Origin: Burkholderiales bacterium
GTDB taxonomy: Bacteria; Pseudomonadota; Gammaproteobacteria; Burkholderiales; Usitatibacteraceae
NCBI GenBank assembly: GCA_025936275.1
Contig: JAICTR010000136.1
Coordinates: 1 to 7,405, forward strand
DNA: 7,405 nt
Direction of reading: 5' to 3'
Positions 1 to 5,472 of the stretch are shown here, piece by piece. Position 1 is the first letter of the stretch, and every line of letters begins with the position of its first letter. Below the pieces are notes generated by a model that worked only from the letters and a program-made list of their open reading frames with translations, searched no databases and was not told where the DNA came from. The position numbers and the translations under genes are program-made.

Positions 1-700
1 ACCAGTGAGGCCGACCCGTCAACGTCGGCTTCTTGTTCTTGTTGAAGGTCCTCGCGATCGTTGGGGACCCGTATCCCGCCGCGGCCAACTCGTACAGTTC
101 CTTGACAAGCGCCGCCTTGCGCTTGTCGACGATCCATTTCGTGCCCTCCGCGTTCAAGTTCAACCAGATCGGGCCAAGCTTCGTGATGATCTTCCCGCTC
201 TTGGCTGCTTCGGCCCGCTTGCTTGCCCACGCACGGGCCAAGCGATCCGACTTCATCACGGATTCCTCGTTGGCACGCCATGCGTAGTTCAACATCGCAT
301 TGAGAGCCATTTGTCGTTCGAAGCGAGGTTGGTCTCGTGAGAACTCCTGGCCGCTCGTCGTATCGACGATGGTGATCCCGAGCCGGTTGAGCCGGAGGAA
401 CAGTTCCAGCGCGTCGTCAACCTCCTGCCGGCTCAATCGGTCAAGGGACTCGACGAGCAGGTATGCCCCCTTGGGAATCTTGCCGTTCTCGACGGCGTCG
501 ATGAACGCCTTCAGATAACCGCCATCCGACAGGTGCTTGCCCGTGAAGGCGCTCTTGCCCAAGTCCCGATACGAGGTCGTATCGACGGTCAGACCGCGTG
601 CCTTGGCCCAGGCCTCGGCCTTTTCGACCTGCCTCCGGACGCTGTCGCCTAGCTGCTGCCGTTCGGTGGAGAAACGGACGTACGAGTACGCCACCGCCAT
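1..700 (-). CDS. Large serine recombinase / site-specific integrase, N-terminal part (3' end beyond window)
   Basis: A serine-family site-specific recombinase, which cuts both DNA strands through a serine-phosphate link to integrate or excise an element. 233 codons are visible and the frame stays open at the left edge. The catalytic domain (Resolvase family, about residues 3-150) has the nucleophile motif YVRFST with Ser11 and Arg9. It also has DRLSR at 87-91, whose Asp87, Arg88 and Arg91 match D67/R68/R71 of gamma-delta resolvase. From about 165 a second domain begins (the 'recombinase' domain of large serine integrases), ending in view at GRPHW, where the family's zinc-ribbon region would still follow. 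The ATG at 700 has a good ribosome site (GGGAGG, four bases before the start). The residues visible are intact. Its start sits only about 60 bases from the element boundary, so it may be driven by the boundary region or by read-through from the interrupted host operon. Family assignment is very sure; element type is not. Confidence 0.95.
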   Translation of the reverse strand, partial: MAVAYSYVRFSTERQQLGDSVRRQVEKAEAWAKARGLTVDTTSYRDLGKSAFTGKHLSDGGYLKAFIDAVENGKIPKGAYLLVESLDRLSRQEVDDALELFLRLNRLGITIVDTTSGQEFSRDQPRFERQMALNAMLNYAWRANEESVMKSDRLARAWASKRAEAAKSGKIITKLGPIWLNLNAEGTKWIVDKRKAALVKELYELAAAGYGSPTIARTFNKNKKPTLTGRPHW

Positions 701-763
701 GCCGCCTCCCGTTCACACCAGGTGGTCAACATGGGCATCTTAACATTCATATCATCATATTAA
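1..763 (-). mobile_element. End of an integrative element carrying a serine recombinase (partial)
   Basis: One end of a mobile element whose remainder lies left of the window. Directly seen: a large serine recombinase gene starts at 700 and reads away from the boundary. The region 741-765 is about 80% A+T in otherwise GC-rich DNA. The host peroxidase-related frame stays family-like only down to about 764. The boundary is therefore placed near 761-766, to within a few bases. Inference: this is an attL/attR-type junction of a prophage, ICE or genomic island integrated by the recombinase. A transposon of the serine-transposase kind is an alternative, since no matching far end is visible. Confidence 0.7.
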
Positions 764-764
764 G
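739..764. promoter_or_regulatory. AT-rich imperfect dyad at the element boundary, upstream of the recombinase
   Basis: Arms 739-746 and 757-764 are inverted copies (7 of 8 bases pair) around a 10-base spacer. On the minus strand the site also contains two copies of ATATGA and a TATGAT box that could serve as a -10 element for the recombinase gene. It lies exactly where host gene sequence stops. It could be part of the attachment site bound by the recombinase, an operator, or the recombinase promoter. No clear -35 box is visible. Confidence 0.4.
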
Positions 765-931
765 AAGGCGCGGAACTCGTCGGGCCGGTGCGCGAGCGCG
801 AGGAACACGTTCGGCACGAAGCCCGCCTTCTCCTGCACGGCGAGGATGCGCGTGCGGATGTCTTCGGGAAGCTCGGCGAGCTCGGGAACCGGATAACGGC
901 TGATGGGCGGGACGTTCGTCGAAGAGGTCAC
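755..931 (-). pseudogene. Peroxidase-related (AhpD/carboxymuconolactone decarboxylase-like) gene, 3' truncated by insertion
   Basis: N-terminal piece of an 'uncharacterised peroxidase-related enzyme', a member of the AhpD-like superfamily. Those proteins are usually near 190 residues; this frame gives 58. The typical N-terminal run is intact (ISRYPVPELAELP, then KAGFVPNVFLALAHRPDEFR). After DEFRAF the family would continue with an aromatic/His segment, but here the frame reads L-I-stop in AT-rich DNA. The redox/catalytic region with the CxxC pair is absent, so the piece cannot be an active enzyme. I prefer the GTG at 931, seven bases after AAGGA. An ATG at 955 overlaps the upstream stop (ATGA) and would add eight residues. 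The missing 3' part should lie at the other end of the inserted element. Confidence 0.85.
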
Positions 932-951
932 GGTGGGTTCCTTGCGGGAGG

Positions 952-1293
952 TCATTCGAAGAAGCGGGAGCCGATGAGCGCCAGCACCCCGCCCCACGGG
1001 AGCAGCAGCACCGCGGCGGTCACGCTCACCAGCACGCGCGCCACGCGCCGCGCACGCGCCTCGGCGCCGCGCACCAGGCCCGCGGCCCAGATCGCGCCGA
1101 TGCCCGCGACCACCAGCGTGAAGAGATAGGCACCCATGCCCGCGACGCCGACGAACATCAGGTCCGAGAGGTCGAACTCGCCGGAACGAAGCCGGAACAC
1201 CGAGCGCACCAGCAGCGCGAGCCAGCCGAGCATCGGCAGCACGCCGATCGCCATCACCGCGTTGGCGGCCGCGATCTTCCTCCCGTGGCTCAC
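952..1293 (-). CDS. Small membrane protein of unknown function, three predicted helices
   Basis: I do not recognise this 113-residue protein. It shows three hydrophobic stretches, about 9-29, 45-73 and 86-107, so it is probably an inner-membrane protein. An acidic loop (SGEFDLSD) lies between helices 1 and 2, and an Arg-rich loop (RGAEARARRVAR, 75-86) lies between 2 and 3. By the positive-inside rule the basic loop should face the cytoplasm. The start is a GTG at 1293, 21 bases after the previous stop; no ATG lies upstream in frame before that stop, and an ATG at codon 14 would cut into helix 1. The stop overlaps an ATG (ATGA) at the head of the peroxidase-related fragment, which indicates translational coupling. 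Coding nature is well supported by the helix pattern; function is unknown. Confidence 0.75.
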   Translation of the reverse strand: MSHGRKIAAANAVMAIGVLPMLGWLALLVRSVFRLRSGEFDLSDLMFVGVAGMGAYLFTLVVAGIGAIWAAGLVRGAEARARRVARVLVSVTAAVLLLPWGGVLALIGSRFFE

Positions 1294-1314
1294 GGCGCCC
1301 GCACGGGAATGTCG

Positions 1315-1710
1315 TCAGCCGGGCGGGAACTCCGCCGCGATCTCGCGCAGGAACGTGCGCGTGGTCTCGACCTCGCGCACCTCCTGCTCCGTGAGGTCGC
1401 GGAAGCGCACCCATGCGACGGTGTCGCCGCGGTACGCCTCGGCGGCGGCGATGCGCGCCGATTCCACGTCCGCGTACGACTCGCCGATCACCGTGCCCCA
1501 CTCGTCGTCGCAATGGATGAGGAAGACGCCCTGCTCCACCAGGTTCTCGGCGATCACGAGCGTGGATACGACGCCCGCGGCGAGCGGCACGCCGGCGACG
1601 AGCCCGCGCATGCGCTCCGAGTCGCCCTCTTCGCGAGGAAGCCACGCGTACTCGAGGACCCGCGCGCCGTCGAGGAGCACCGGCGGTTCGGTCGTCGTCG
1701 ATTCGTCCAT
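1315..1710 (-). CDS. Hypothetical soluble protein, 131 aa
   Basis: I do not recognise a family. The product is acidic and looks soluble and cytoplasmic: no signal peptide, and only a mildly hydrophobic patch around LVAGVPLAAGVV. The central part (LVIAENLVEQGVFLIHCDDEWGTVIGESY) resembles alternating beta strands. A helix-rich segment follows (DVESARIAAAEAYRG), then a strand (TVAWVRF), an arrangement seen in small alpha/beta domains. The ATG at 1710 lies only four bases after the upstream stop, with a weak ribosome site, so it is probably translated by coupling. It sits between two small membrane-protein genes. Its position, length and codon use fit a real gene. Confidence 0.7.
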   Translation of the reverse strand: MDESTTTEPPVLLDGARVLEYAWLPREEGDSERMRGLVAGVPLAAGVVSTLVIAENLVEQGVFLIHCDDEWGTVIGESYADVESARIAAAEAYRGDTVAWVRFRDLTEQEVREVETTRTFLREIAAEFPPG

Positions 1711-1714
1711 GGCT

Positions 1715-2017
1715 TCATTCTACCCGGCGCCCGCGCACCAGGAGCCATCCAAGCGCGGCGAGCAGCGTGACGTTGAGCCCGAAGCACGCGGCGAGCACCG
1801 CCATGGTGATGCCGGGGTCCTCGCTCCCCACGGCGAGCCACGCGAGCGACCAGGGATAGGTGCCGAGGAAAATCGTCCAGCCCAATGCCGCCGGCACGGC
1901 ACGCGGCCAGGCCTGCTGCGCAAGGAGCGAGAGCAGCACGAACACTTCCGCGGCGAGGAACACGAAGAGGAGCGCGGTGCGGCGAGAGCGCAGCAGCGCA
2001 AGGCCGCGGGGAGTCAC
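1715..2017 (-). CDS. Small integral membrane protein, three predicted helices
   Basis: A 100-residue, very hydrophobic protein with helices at about 14-34, 40-62 and 68-94 and basic residues at both ends (RSRR near 10-13, RGRR near the C-terminus). I do not recognise a named family; short membrane proteins of this shape are often annotated only as hypothetical. The start is taken as GTG at 2017 because it overlaps the stop of the YdjM-like gene by four bases (GTGA) and has GGAG a few bases upstream. A much longer reading frame exists in the same phase, but it runs through the upstream gene and is a shadow. Coupling to a YdjM-like gene may mean a shared membrane role, which is only an inference. 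Confidence 0.75.
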   Translation of the reverse strand: MTPRGLALLRSRRTALLFVFLAAEVFVLLSLLAQQAWPRAVPAALGWTIFLGTYPWSLAWLAVGSEDPGITMAVLAACFGLNVTLLAALGWLLVRGRRVE

Positions 2018-2556
2018 CGCCGGCTCCGATCGCGCGATCGCGTCGCGAGCAGCAAGCCCGCGAAAATGGCGGCCGGGAACCACACCCACACGAGCTCCGA
2101 GGCGAGGACGTGCGCCCCGCGTTCGGTCAGGAGTCGTTGCAGCGTGAGCGGCGAGACCGCGATCGGCCGCCATGGGGCGAAGAACCGTTCGTCGGTGAAC
2201 GGCCACCAAAGCGCCACGCCGCGGCCGCCGTTGGTGAACGTATCCAGAAGGCCGTGGGAAGCGCCGCATGCCGCGACATACAGGAAAGCGAGCATCGGGC
2301 GGCATTTCCAGCGCCACCTCGATGCCATGAGCGCGGCGGCGGCTCCCATCGCGAGCGCGAAAGCGATCGAGTGAGTCGCGCCGCGGTGGCCGAAGGTCGA
2401 GCCGTAGGCGACGCCGAGCTGGTAGCCGATGCCGTCGAGGTCCGGGATCACCGAAGCGGCGAGGCCGGCGACGAGGAGCGGCCGCGGGATCGCCTTCGCA
2501 CCGAGGCCCACGCCGAGCGCGAGCGGCACCGCGACGTGGGAGAAGATCGTCGGCAT
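2014..2556 (-). CDS. YdjM-like (metal-dependent hydrolase family) inner-membrane protein
   Basis: A 180-residue membrane protein of the YdjM / 'LexA-binding, inner membrane-associated putative hydrolase' family. In order: His7 in an N-terminal hydrophobic segment, an acidic IPDLDG motif (Asp39, Asp41), HRGATHS (His57, His62), and SHGLLDTFTNGG (His101, Asp105). This spread of His and Asp residues is the family's proposed metal-binding set and is complete here. The WWPF segment (117-120) is also typical. Hydrophobic segments lie near 8-36, 62-78, 86-103 and 152-171. Length fits the family. The E. coli member is SOS-regulated, but I see no LexA box here, and the gene sits inside an operon, so I do not carry that regulation over. 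Substrate is unknown for the family. Confidence 0.9.
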   Translation of the reverse strand: MPTIFSHVAVPLALGVGLGAKAIPRPLLVAGLAASVIPDLDGIGYQLGVAYGSTFGHRGATHSIAFALAMGAAAALMASRWRWKCRPMLAFLYVAACGASHGLLDTFTNGGRGVALWWPFTDERFFAPWRPIAVSPLTLQRLLTERGAHVLASELVWVWFPAAIFAGLLLATRSRDRSRR

Positions 2557-2571
2557 GCGGCGTCCGGAAAT

Positions 2572-2868
2572 CTACGAATGGCCGGGATGGAAAGCGTAGC
2601 CGGTGCGCTTGGGGCGCAGCCACTCGAAGAGCGTCGCGGCCCTCGATTCGGAGACCCGCAGGTGCGGCCGCACCTTGAGGTCCGCGTAGAGGCCGCTCGA
2701 CCATTCGGTCGCGATGGCGGAAAGCGCGCGCTTCTCCGCCTCGGCGCGGGTCGGCGCGTTCACCACGCGCGCGACGAAGAATCCGCGAATGGTCTCGGAC
2801 GGAGCGCCGGCGAAAGCGCCGGGCACCTCGAGGCCGGAGCCTTCGATGACGATGCGATAACGGGGCAT
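2572..2868 (-). CDS. Conserved-looking hypothetical protein, 98 aa
   Basis: I do not recognise the family. The N-terminal half alternates strand-like stretches (YRIVIEGSGLEV, then GFFVARVVNA) and is followed by a helix (TRAEAEKRALSAIATEW). This beta-beta-alpha order resembles a small alpha/beta sandwich. The C-terminus is basic and aromatic (FEWLRPKRTGYAFHP). No membrane segment or signal peptide is seen, so it is probably cytoplasmic. The ATG at 2868 lies 32 bases after the exporter gene's stop with only a weak ribosome site (CCAGG). A longer same-phase frame extends upstream but crosses the exporter and DUF1801 genes, so it was not used. The next gene starts 15 bases after this stop. Confidence 0.75.
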   Translation of the reverse strand: MPRYRIVIEGSGLEVPGAFAGAPSETIRGFFVARVVNAPTRAEAEKRALSAIATEWSSGLYADLKVRPHLRVSESRAATLFEWLRPKRTGYAFHPGHS

Positions 2869-2900
2869 GGCCTGGATCGTTTCACGATCGGCGCAGCGGA

Positions 2901-3230
2901 TCAAGCCGATGCGAGCTTGAGGCCCACGATGCCGCAGACGATGAGCGCAACGCTCGCGAGCCGCGCCGCGTTCGCCGGCTCGTCGAAGAGCGCGATGCCG
3001 AGCACGACGGTGCCGACCGCGCCGACGCCGACCCACACGCTGTAGGCGGTGCCGACGGGAAGCGATTTCATCGCGATCCCCAGCAGCCACACGCTCGCGA
3101 TCATCGCAGCGGCGGTGCCGATGCTCGGCCACACGCGTGTAAAACCCTCGGTGTACTTGAGGCCGATCGCCCAAGCGACCTCGAAGAGCCCGGCGATCAC
3201 GAGGATCGCCCAGGCGATGCCGCCTTTCAT
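2901..3230 (-). CDS. gdx: SMR-family exporter, Gdx/SugE type (guanidinium exporter)
   Basis: A four-helix small multidrug resistance protein of 109 residues, with helices at about 4-24, 33-53, 58-80 and 86-107. Such proteins work as antiparallel dimers in the inner membrane, exchanging protons for a cation. The essential glutamate is Glu17. With a constant offset of four, Glu17, Trp20, Ser46, Tyr63 and Trp66 match the E13, W16, S42, Y59 and W62 binding-site residues described for Gdx guanidinium exporters. GLKYTEGF and the LPVGTAY segment also fit Gdx/SugE better than the Qac/EmrE branch. A strong ribosome site (AAAGGAG) precedes ATG 3230. Many gdx genes follow guanidine riboswitches, but here the upstream gap is 24 bases, too short for one. 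If guanidine control exists, it must act on the whole operon. Confidence 0.9.
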   Translation of the reverse strand: MKGGIAWAILVIAGLFEVAWAIGLKYTEGFTRVWPSIGTAAAMIASVWLLGIAMKSLPVGTAYSVWVGVGAVGTVVLGIALFDEPANAARLASVALIVCGIVGLKLASA

Positions 3231-3254
3231 CGAAGCTCCTTTCGCACGATCGGC

Positions 3255-3647
3255 TCAGCGTTTCTTGCGCTTCGCGTTTTGCGCGGCCTGGTTCGCCGCG
3301 ATCGCTTCGCGAACCAGCGCCTTGAAGGCCGCCTCGTCGATCTTCTCGCCCTCGCGGATGTCGATCGCCCGCCGCACCTTCCCCTCGAGGCTCGCGTTGA
3401 AGAGCTTCGCCGGATCCTTCAGCGAAGCGCCGCGGGCGAACGTGAGCTTCACGACCGACTTGTAGGTTTCCCCGGTGCAGAGGATGCCGTCGTGCGACCA
3501 GACCGGCGTATCGATCCACTTCCATTCTTCGACCACGTCCGGGTCCGCGGCCTTGATCAGCTTTCGCATGCGCGCGAGCGTCTCGCCGCGCCAATCGCCG
3601 AGCTCGACGATTCTTTGCGAGATGAGCTCCGAGGCGGTCATGGCCAT
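3255..3647 (-). CDS. DUF1801-domain protein
   Basis: A 130-residue protein of the DUF1801 family (YdhG-like, part of the YdeI/OmpD-associated group). Family-like features in order: an N-terminal helix with RGETLARMRKLIKAADPDV, then EEWKWIDTPVWSHDGILC with the conserved Trp/Pro-rich strand, then YKSVVKLTFARGA and a C-terminal helix (FKALVREAIAANQ) ending in a basic tail (KRKKR). These proteins are small and cytoplasmic, with no settled biochemical function. Genes of this family often sit near VOC, GFA and RibD-like genes, as here. The ATG at 3647 was chosen because GGAGG lies 11 bases ahead of it; a second ATG two codons later is possible. It begins six bases after the GFA stop, so coupling is likely. 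Confidence 0.9.
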   Translation of the reverse strand: MAMTASELISQRIVELGDWRGETLARMRKLIKAADPDVVEEWKWIDTPVWSHDGILCTGETYKSVVKLTFARGASLKDPAKLFNASLEGKVRRAIDIREGEKIDEAAFKALVREAIAANQAAQNAKRKKR

Positions 3648-3653
3648 GGTCGA

Positions 3654-4061
3654 TTAGTCCTCCGAGCGGCTCGTGCCATCGCGATCGCGCTCGTAGTGTT
3701 TGGCGAGCGGGAACGGCGGCAACCAGGATTCGCGGCGTACCGTCCACAGCTCATAGGTGGGCATCAGCCGATCGGGCGCATCGAGCGCGCCGAGATGCAC
3801 CTCGATCTCGTCGCCGCTCCTCGCGAAGACCGACGAGCCGCAGCGCGGACAGAAATTCCGGCCGCGATAATCGCGCGTCTCGCCTTCGATGGCCACCGCC
3901 TCCCGTGGAAATATCGCCGAGGCGCTGAAGAGCGCGCCATGGTGCTTGCGGCAGTCCAGGCAGTGGCAGAGGCCCACGCGATGAGGCCGGCCCGTCGCGA
4001 CGAGGCGCACCTCGCCGCAGAGGCAGCCGCCGGTGAATCGATTCTGGTCTTGCTGCTTCAA
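3654..4061 (-). CDS. GFA/CENP-V family zinc protein (second copy), TTG start
   Basis: A 135-residue protein of the glutathione-dependent formaldehyde-activating (GFA/CENP-V, Mss4-like) fold. The full family cysteine set is present: Cys13 and Cys15 (GGCLCG), Cys32, Cys34 and Cys37 (CHCLDC), and Cys71 and Cys74 (CPRCGS), which bind structural and catalytic-site zinc. The founding member binds S-hydroxymethyl-glutathione, but most homologues have unknown substrates, so formaldehyde detoxification is only one option. The start is TTG at 4061: it lies in phase directly after the previous gene's stop and has CGGAGG eight bases ahead, and no upstream alternative exists. It follows the VOC gene by three bases. 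It is quite different in sequence from the GFA gene at 4463-4819, so this is not a recent duplication. Confidence 0.93.
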   Translation of the reverse strand: MKQQDQNRFTGGCLCGEVRLVATGRPHRVGLCHCLDCRKHHGALFSASAIFPREAVAIEGETRDYRGRNFCPRCGSSVFARSGDEIEVHLGALDAPDRLMPTYELWTVRRESWLPPFPLAKHYERDRDGTSRSED

Positions 4062-4064
4062 CGG

Positions 4065-4442
4065 CTAAGCCTCCGGCTGATGGCAAACCGCCTCGAGGTT
4101 GTGGCTGTCGGGGCCGATCACGAACGCCGCATAGTAGTTGGCGTGGTACTGCGGCCGCAGGCCGGGCCGGCCGTTGTCCTTCGCGCCCGCCGCGAGCGCC
4201 GCGCGGTAGAAGGCCTCGACCTGTCGGCGATTTTGCGCGGCGAAGGCGATGTGCAGCGGCGCCGGCTTCTCCGTGCTTTGGAAGATGCACAGCGAGACGC
4301 TTCCCTCCGGGTGGCAAAGCTCCGCGCCATAGGCGGGCGTTCCCTCGCCGCCGAGCGTGATGCCGAGCGGCTCGAGCGCGCGCAGGAAAAACGCCTTGCT
4401 CGCGGCATAGTCGCTCACTCCGAATTTCACGTGGTCGAACAT
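4065..4442 (-). CDS. VOC-family (glyoxalase/bleomycin-resistance-like) protein
   Basis: A single 125-residue vicinal-oxygen-chelate domain with two beta-alpha-beta-beta-beta modules. Visible marks are FDHVKFGVSD at the N-terminus (His4), LHIAF (His64) and HNLEAVC (Glu117). His4, His64 and Glu117 occupy the usual metal-ligand places, so metal binding is likely. These proteins act as glyoxalases, dioxygenases, isomerases or antibiotic-binding proteins. The short one-domain form with YAAFVIGPDSHNLEAV matches the common 'VOC family / glyoxalase-like' group of unknown substrate. The ATG at 4442 lies 20 bases after the GFA stop, with a weak ribosome site. Being between two GFA genes suggests a shared role with thiol adducts of aldehydes, which is an inference from neighbours only. 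Confidence 0.92.
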   Translation of the reverse strand: MFDHVKFGVSDYAASKAFFLRALEPLGITLGGEGTPAYGAELCHPEGSVSLCIFQSTEKPAPLHIAFAAQNRRQVEAFYRAALAAGAKDNGRPGLRPQYHANYYAAFVIGPDSHNLEAVCHQPEA

Positions 4443-4462
4443 GATTTCGGCTTTCGTGATGT

Positions 4463-4819
4463 TCAGTCCAGAAATTTCCAGGTATCGGCGCCATCGAACC
4501 TACGAATCCGGGTCGTCGCGATGACGGACGGATCGAAGTTGCGGAAATTGATCCCCATGCGGTTGCGGGGATGTTTCACGAGCTCCCAATGCGTGGTGCA
4601 GCCGCACGTGGCGCACCGGCAAAGCCGCAGGCACTTGTCGCCCCAGATATAACGGTCGATGGCGCCCTTGCGCGCGGTGATCTTCACCTTGGCGGGCTCG
4701 TAGTAGCCCCACAGCCCCGCGTGGCGGCGGCAGATGGAGCAGTTGCAGCTCGTGAGCCGCCGCGGCTTTCGCGCGACTTCGATCCGGATCGCGCCGCAAT
4801 GGCAGGAGCCTGTGAGCAT
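4463..4819 (-). CDS. GFA/CENP-V family zinc protein (first copy)
   Basis: A 118-residue GFA/CENP-V fold protein. It starts directly with the first zinc motif, GSCHCG (Cys6, Cys8), followed by SCNCSICRRH (Cys25, Cys27, Cys30). The third site CRCATCGC supplies Cys69 and Cys72, with extra cysteines at 63, 67 and 74. GINFRNF near residue 93 is also typical of the branch of this family found in many proteobacteria, whose members have no proven reaction. Glutathione-adduct or aldehyde chemistry is the family's best-known theme. The ATG at 4819 has a very strong ribosome site (GGGGGAGGTG, six bases before the start). A longer in-phase extension upstream overlaps the ABM gene and is rejected. The strong site means it is not dependent on coupling to the gene before it. 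Confidence 0.93.
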   Translation of the reverse strand: MLTGSCHCGAIRIEVARKPRRLTSCNCSICRRHAGLWGYYEPAKVKITARKGAIDRYIWGDKCLRLCRCATCGCTTHWELVKHPRNRMGINFRNFDPSVIATTRIRRFDGADTWKFLD

Positions 4820-4851
4820 CGGAGCACCTCCCCCTGGATTGATGTGGCGCC

Positions 4852-5163
4852 TCACCGCGCGGGCCATTCCGCAACCTCGTAGTGCGCGGCACGCGAATCG
4901 TACTCGACCATCATCGCCTGCGCTTGCGCGGGAACGACGGCCGCCTCGTGATCGGCGCCGGCAAAGCGTTCGATCGCCTCGAGCGAGACCCATCGCGTGA
5001 TGACGAGGAACTCGATGCCGTCCTTCGCTTGCCGCTTGAGAAGCTCCGCGCCCAGGAAGCCCTGGATTCGGCGAAGCGCGGGGAACGTCTCGTCGCGAAG
5101 ATGCGCCTCGTAGTCGGCGGCGCATTCCGGTTTGGCCAGTCCGCGCCAGTGCCTCGCGATCAT
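4852..5163 (-). CDS. ABM-superfamily small protein (second of a pair)
   Basis: A 103-residue protein that looks like a dimeric alpha+beta barrel of the antibiotic-biosynthesis-monooxygenase (ABM) kind. It begins with a strand (IARHWRGLA) and continues with a helix (YEAHLRDETFPALRRIQGFLGAELL). It then has EFLVITRWVSLEAIERFAG, the usual 'strand plus Trp then helix' pattern, and ends with Y-x-V near the C-terminus. ABM proteins range from quinol oxygenases to heme-degrading enzymes and stress proteins of unknown substrate. Its ATG overlaps the stop of the first ABM gene by four bases (ATGA), so the two are translationally coupled and could form a heterodimer or a tandem pair. Identity with the other copy is low by eye. 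Confidence 0.85.
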   Translation of the reverse strand: MIARHWRGLAKPECAADYEAHLRDETFPALRRIQGFLGAELLKRQAKDGIEFLVITRWVSLEAIERFAGADHEAAVVPAQAQAMMVEYDSRAAHYEVAEWPAR

Positions 5164-5465
5164 GAAGCCCCGCCGCCTTCCACCTGCTCATAGTGAAGCA
5201 CCGTCGGGAAAGGGTCGTAGAAATGATGCAGCAACTCGCGCCACTGTTGGTACTGAGGCGATCGCCGAAACCCGTCCTCGTGCGCCGCGACGCTGTCCCA
5301 ACGCACCAGCAGCAGATATTCGCCTTCGCGTTCGAGGCAACGCTGGAGCTCGTGCGACCGATAGCCGGGCATCGCGGAAATGATGGACTGCGCCTCGCGG
5401 AATGCGGCCTCGAAAGCCTGCGACTGGCCGGGCTTGATGCGTAATGGCACCGCTTCGAGGATCAT
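5160..5465 (-). CDS. ABM-superfamily (antibiotic biosynthesis monooxygenase) protein (first of a pair)
   Basis: A 101-residue ABM-domain protein. Typical marks in order: an N-terminal strand (ILEAVPLRIKPG), then a helix (SQAFEAAFREAQSIISAMPGY) with the AMPGYRSHEL turn common in the family, then EGEYLLLVRWDSVAAHEDGFRRSP with the characteristic VRW, and a C-terminal PFPTVLHYEQV strand. Such proteins form dimers of ferredoxin-like barrels and act on quinols, heme or polyketides, or have no known substrate. The ATG at 5465 lies seven bases after the RibD-like gene's stop with no clear ribosome site, so translation probably depends on coupling. It overlaps the second ABM gene by four bases. The pair sits in the first part of the long operon. 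Confidence 0.9.
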   Translation of the reverse strand: MILEAVPLRIKPGQSQAFEAAFREAQSIISAMPGYRSHELQRCLEREGEYLLLVRWDSVAAHEDGFRRSPQYQQWRELLHHFYDPFPTVLHYEQVEGGGAS

Positions 5466-5472
5466 TTGCGGG

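Noticed and set aside
2014..2600. SOS control of the YdjM-like gene
   Set aside because: No LexA-box-like sequence was seen upstream, and the gene is mid-operon.
3231..3254. A guanidine riboswitch before the Gdx-type gene
   Set aside because: Only 24 bases separate it from the previous gene, too short for any known guanidine riboswitch class.
2572..3747. A 391-residue minus-strand frame
   Set aside because: Only its last 98 residues look like protein. The rest lies across the exporter and DUF1801 genes in another phase.
3279..4652. A 457-residue plus-strand frame, and a 412-residue one at 1136-2374
   Set aside because: Both run antisense through several well-supported minus-strand genes. 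Their composition (Arg/Ala/Glu-rich) is typical of shadow frames in GC-rich DNA.
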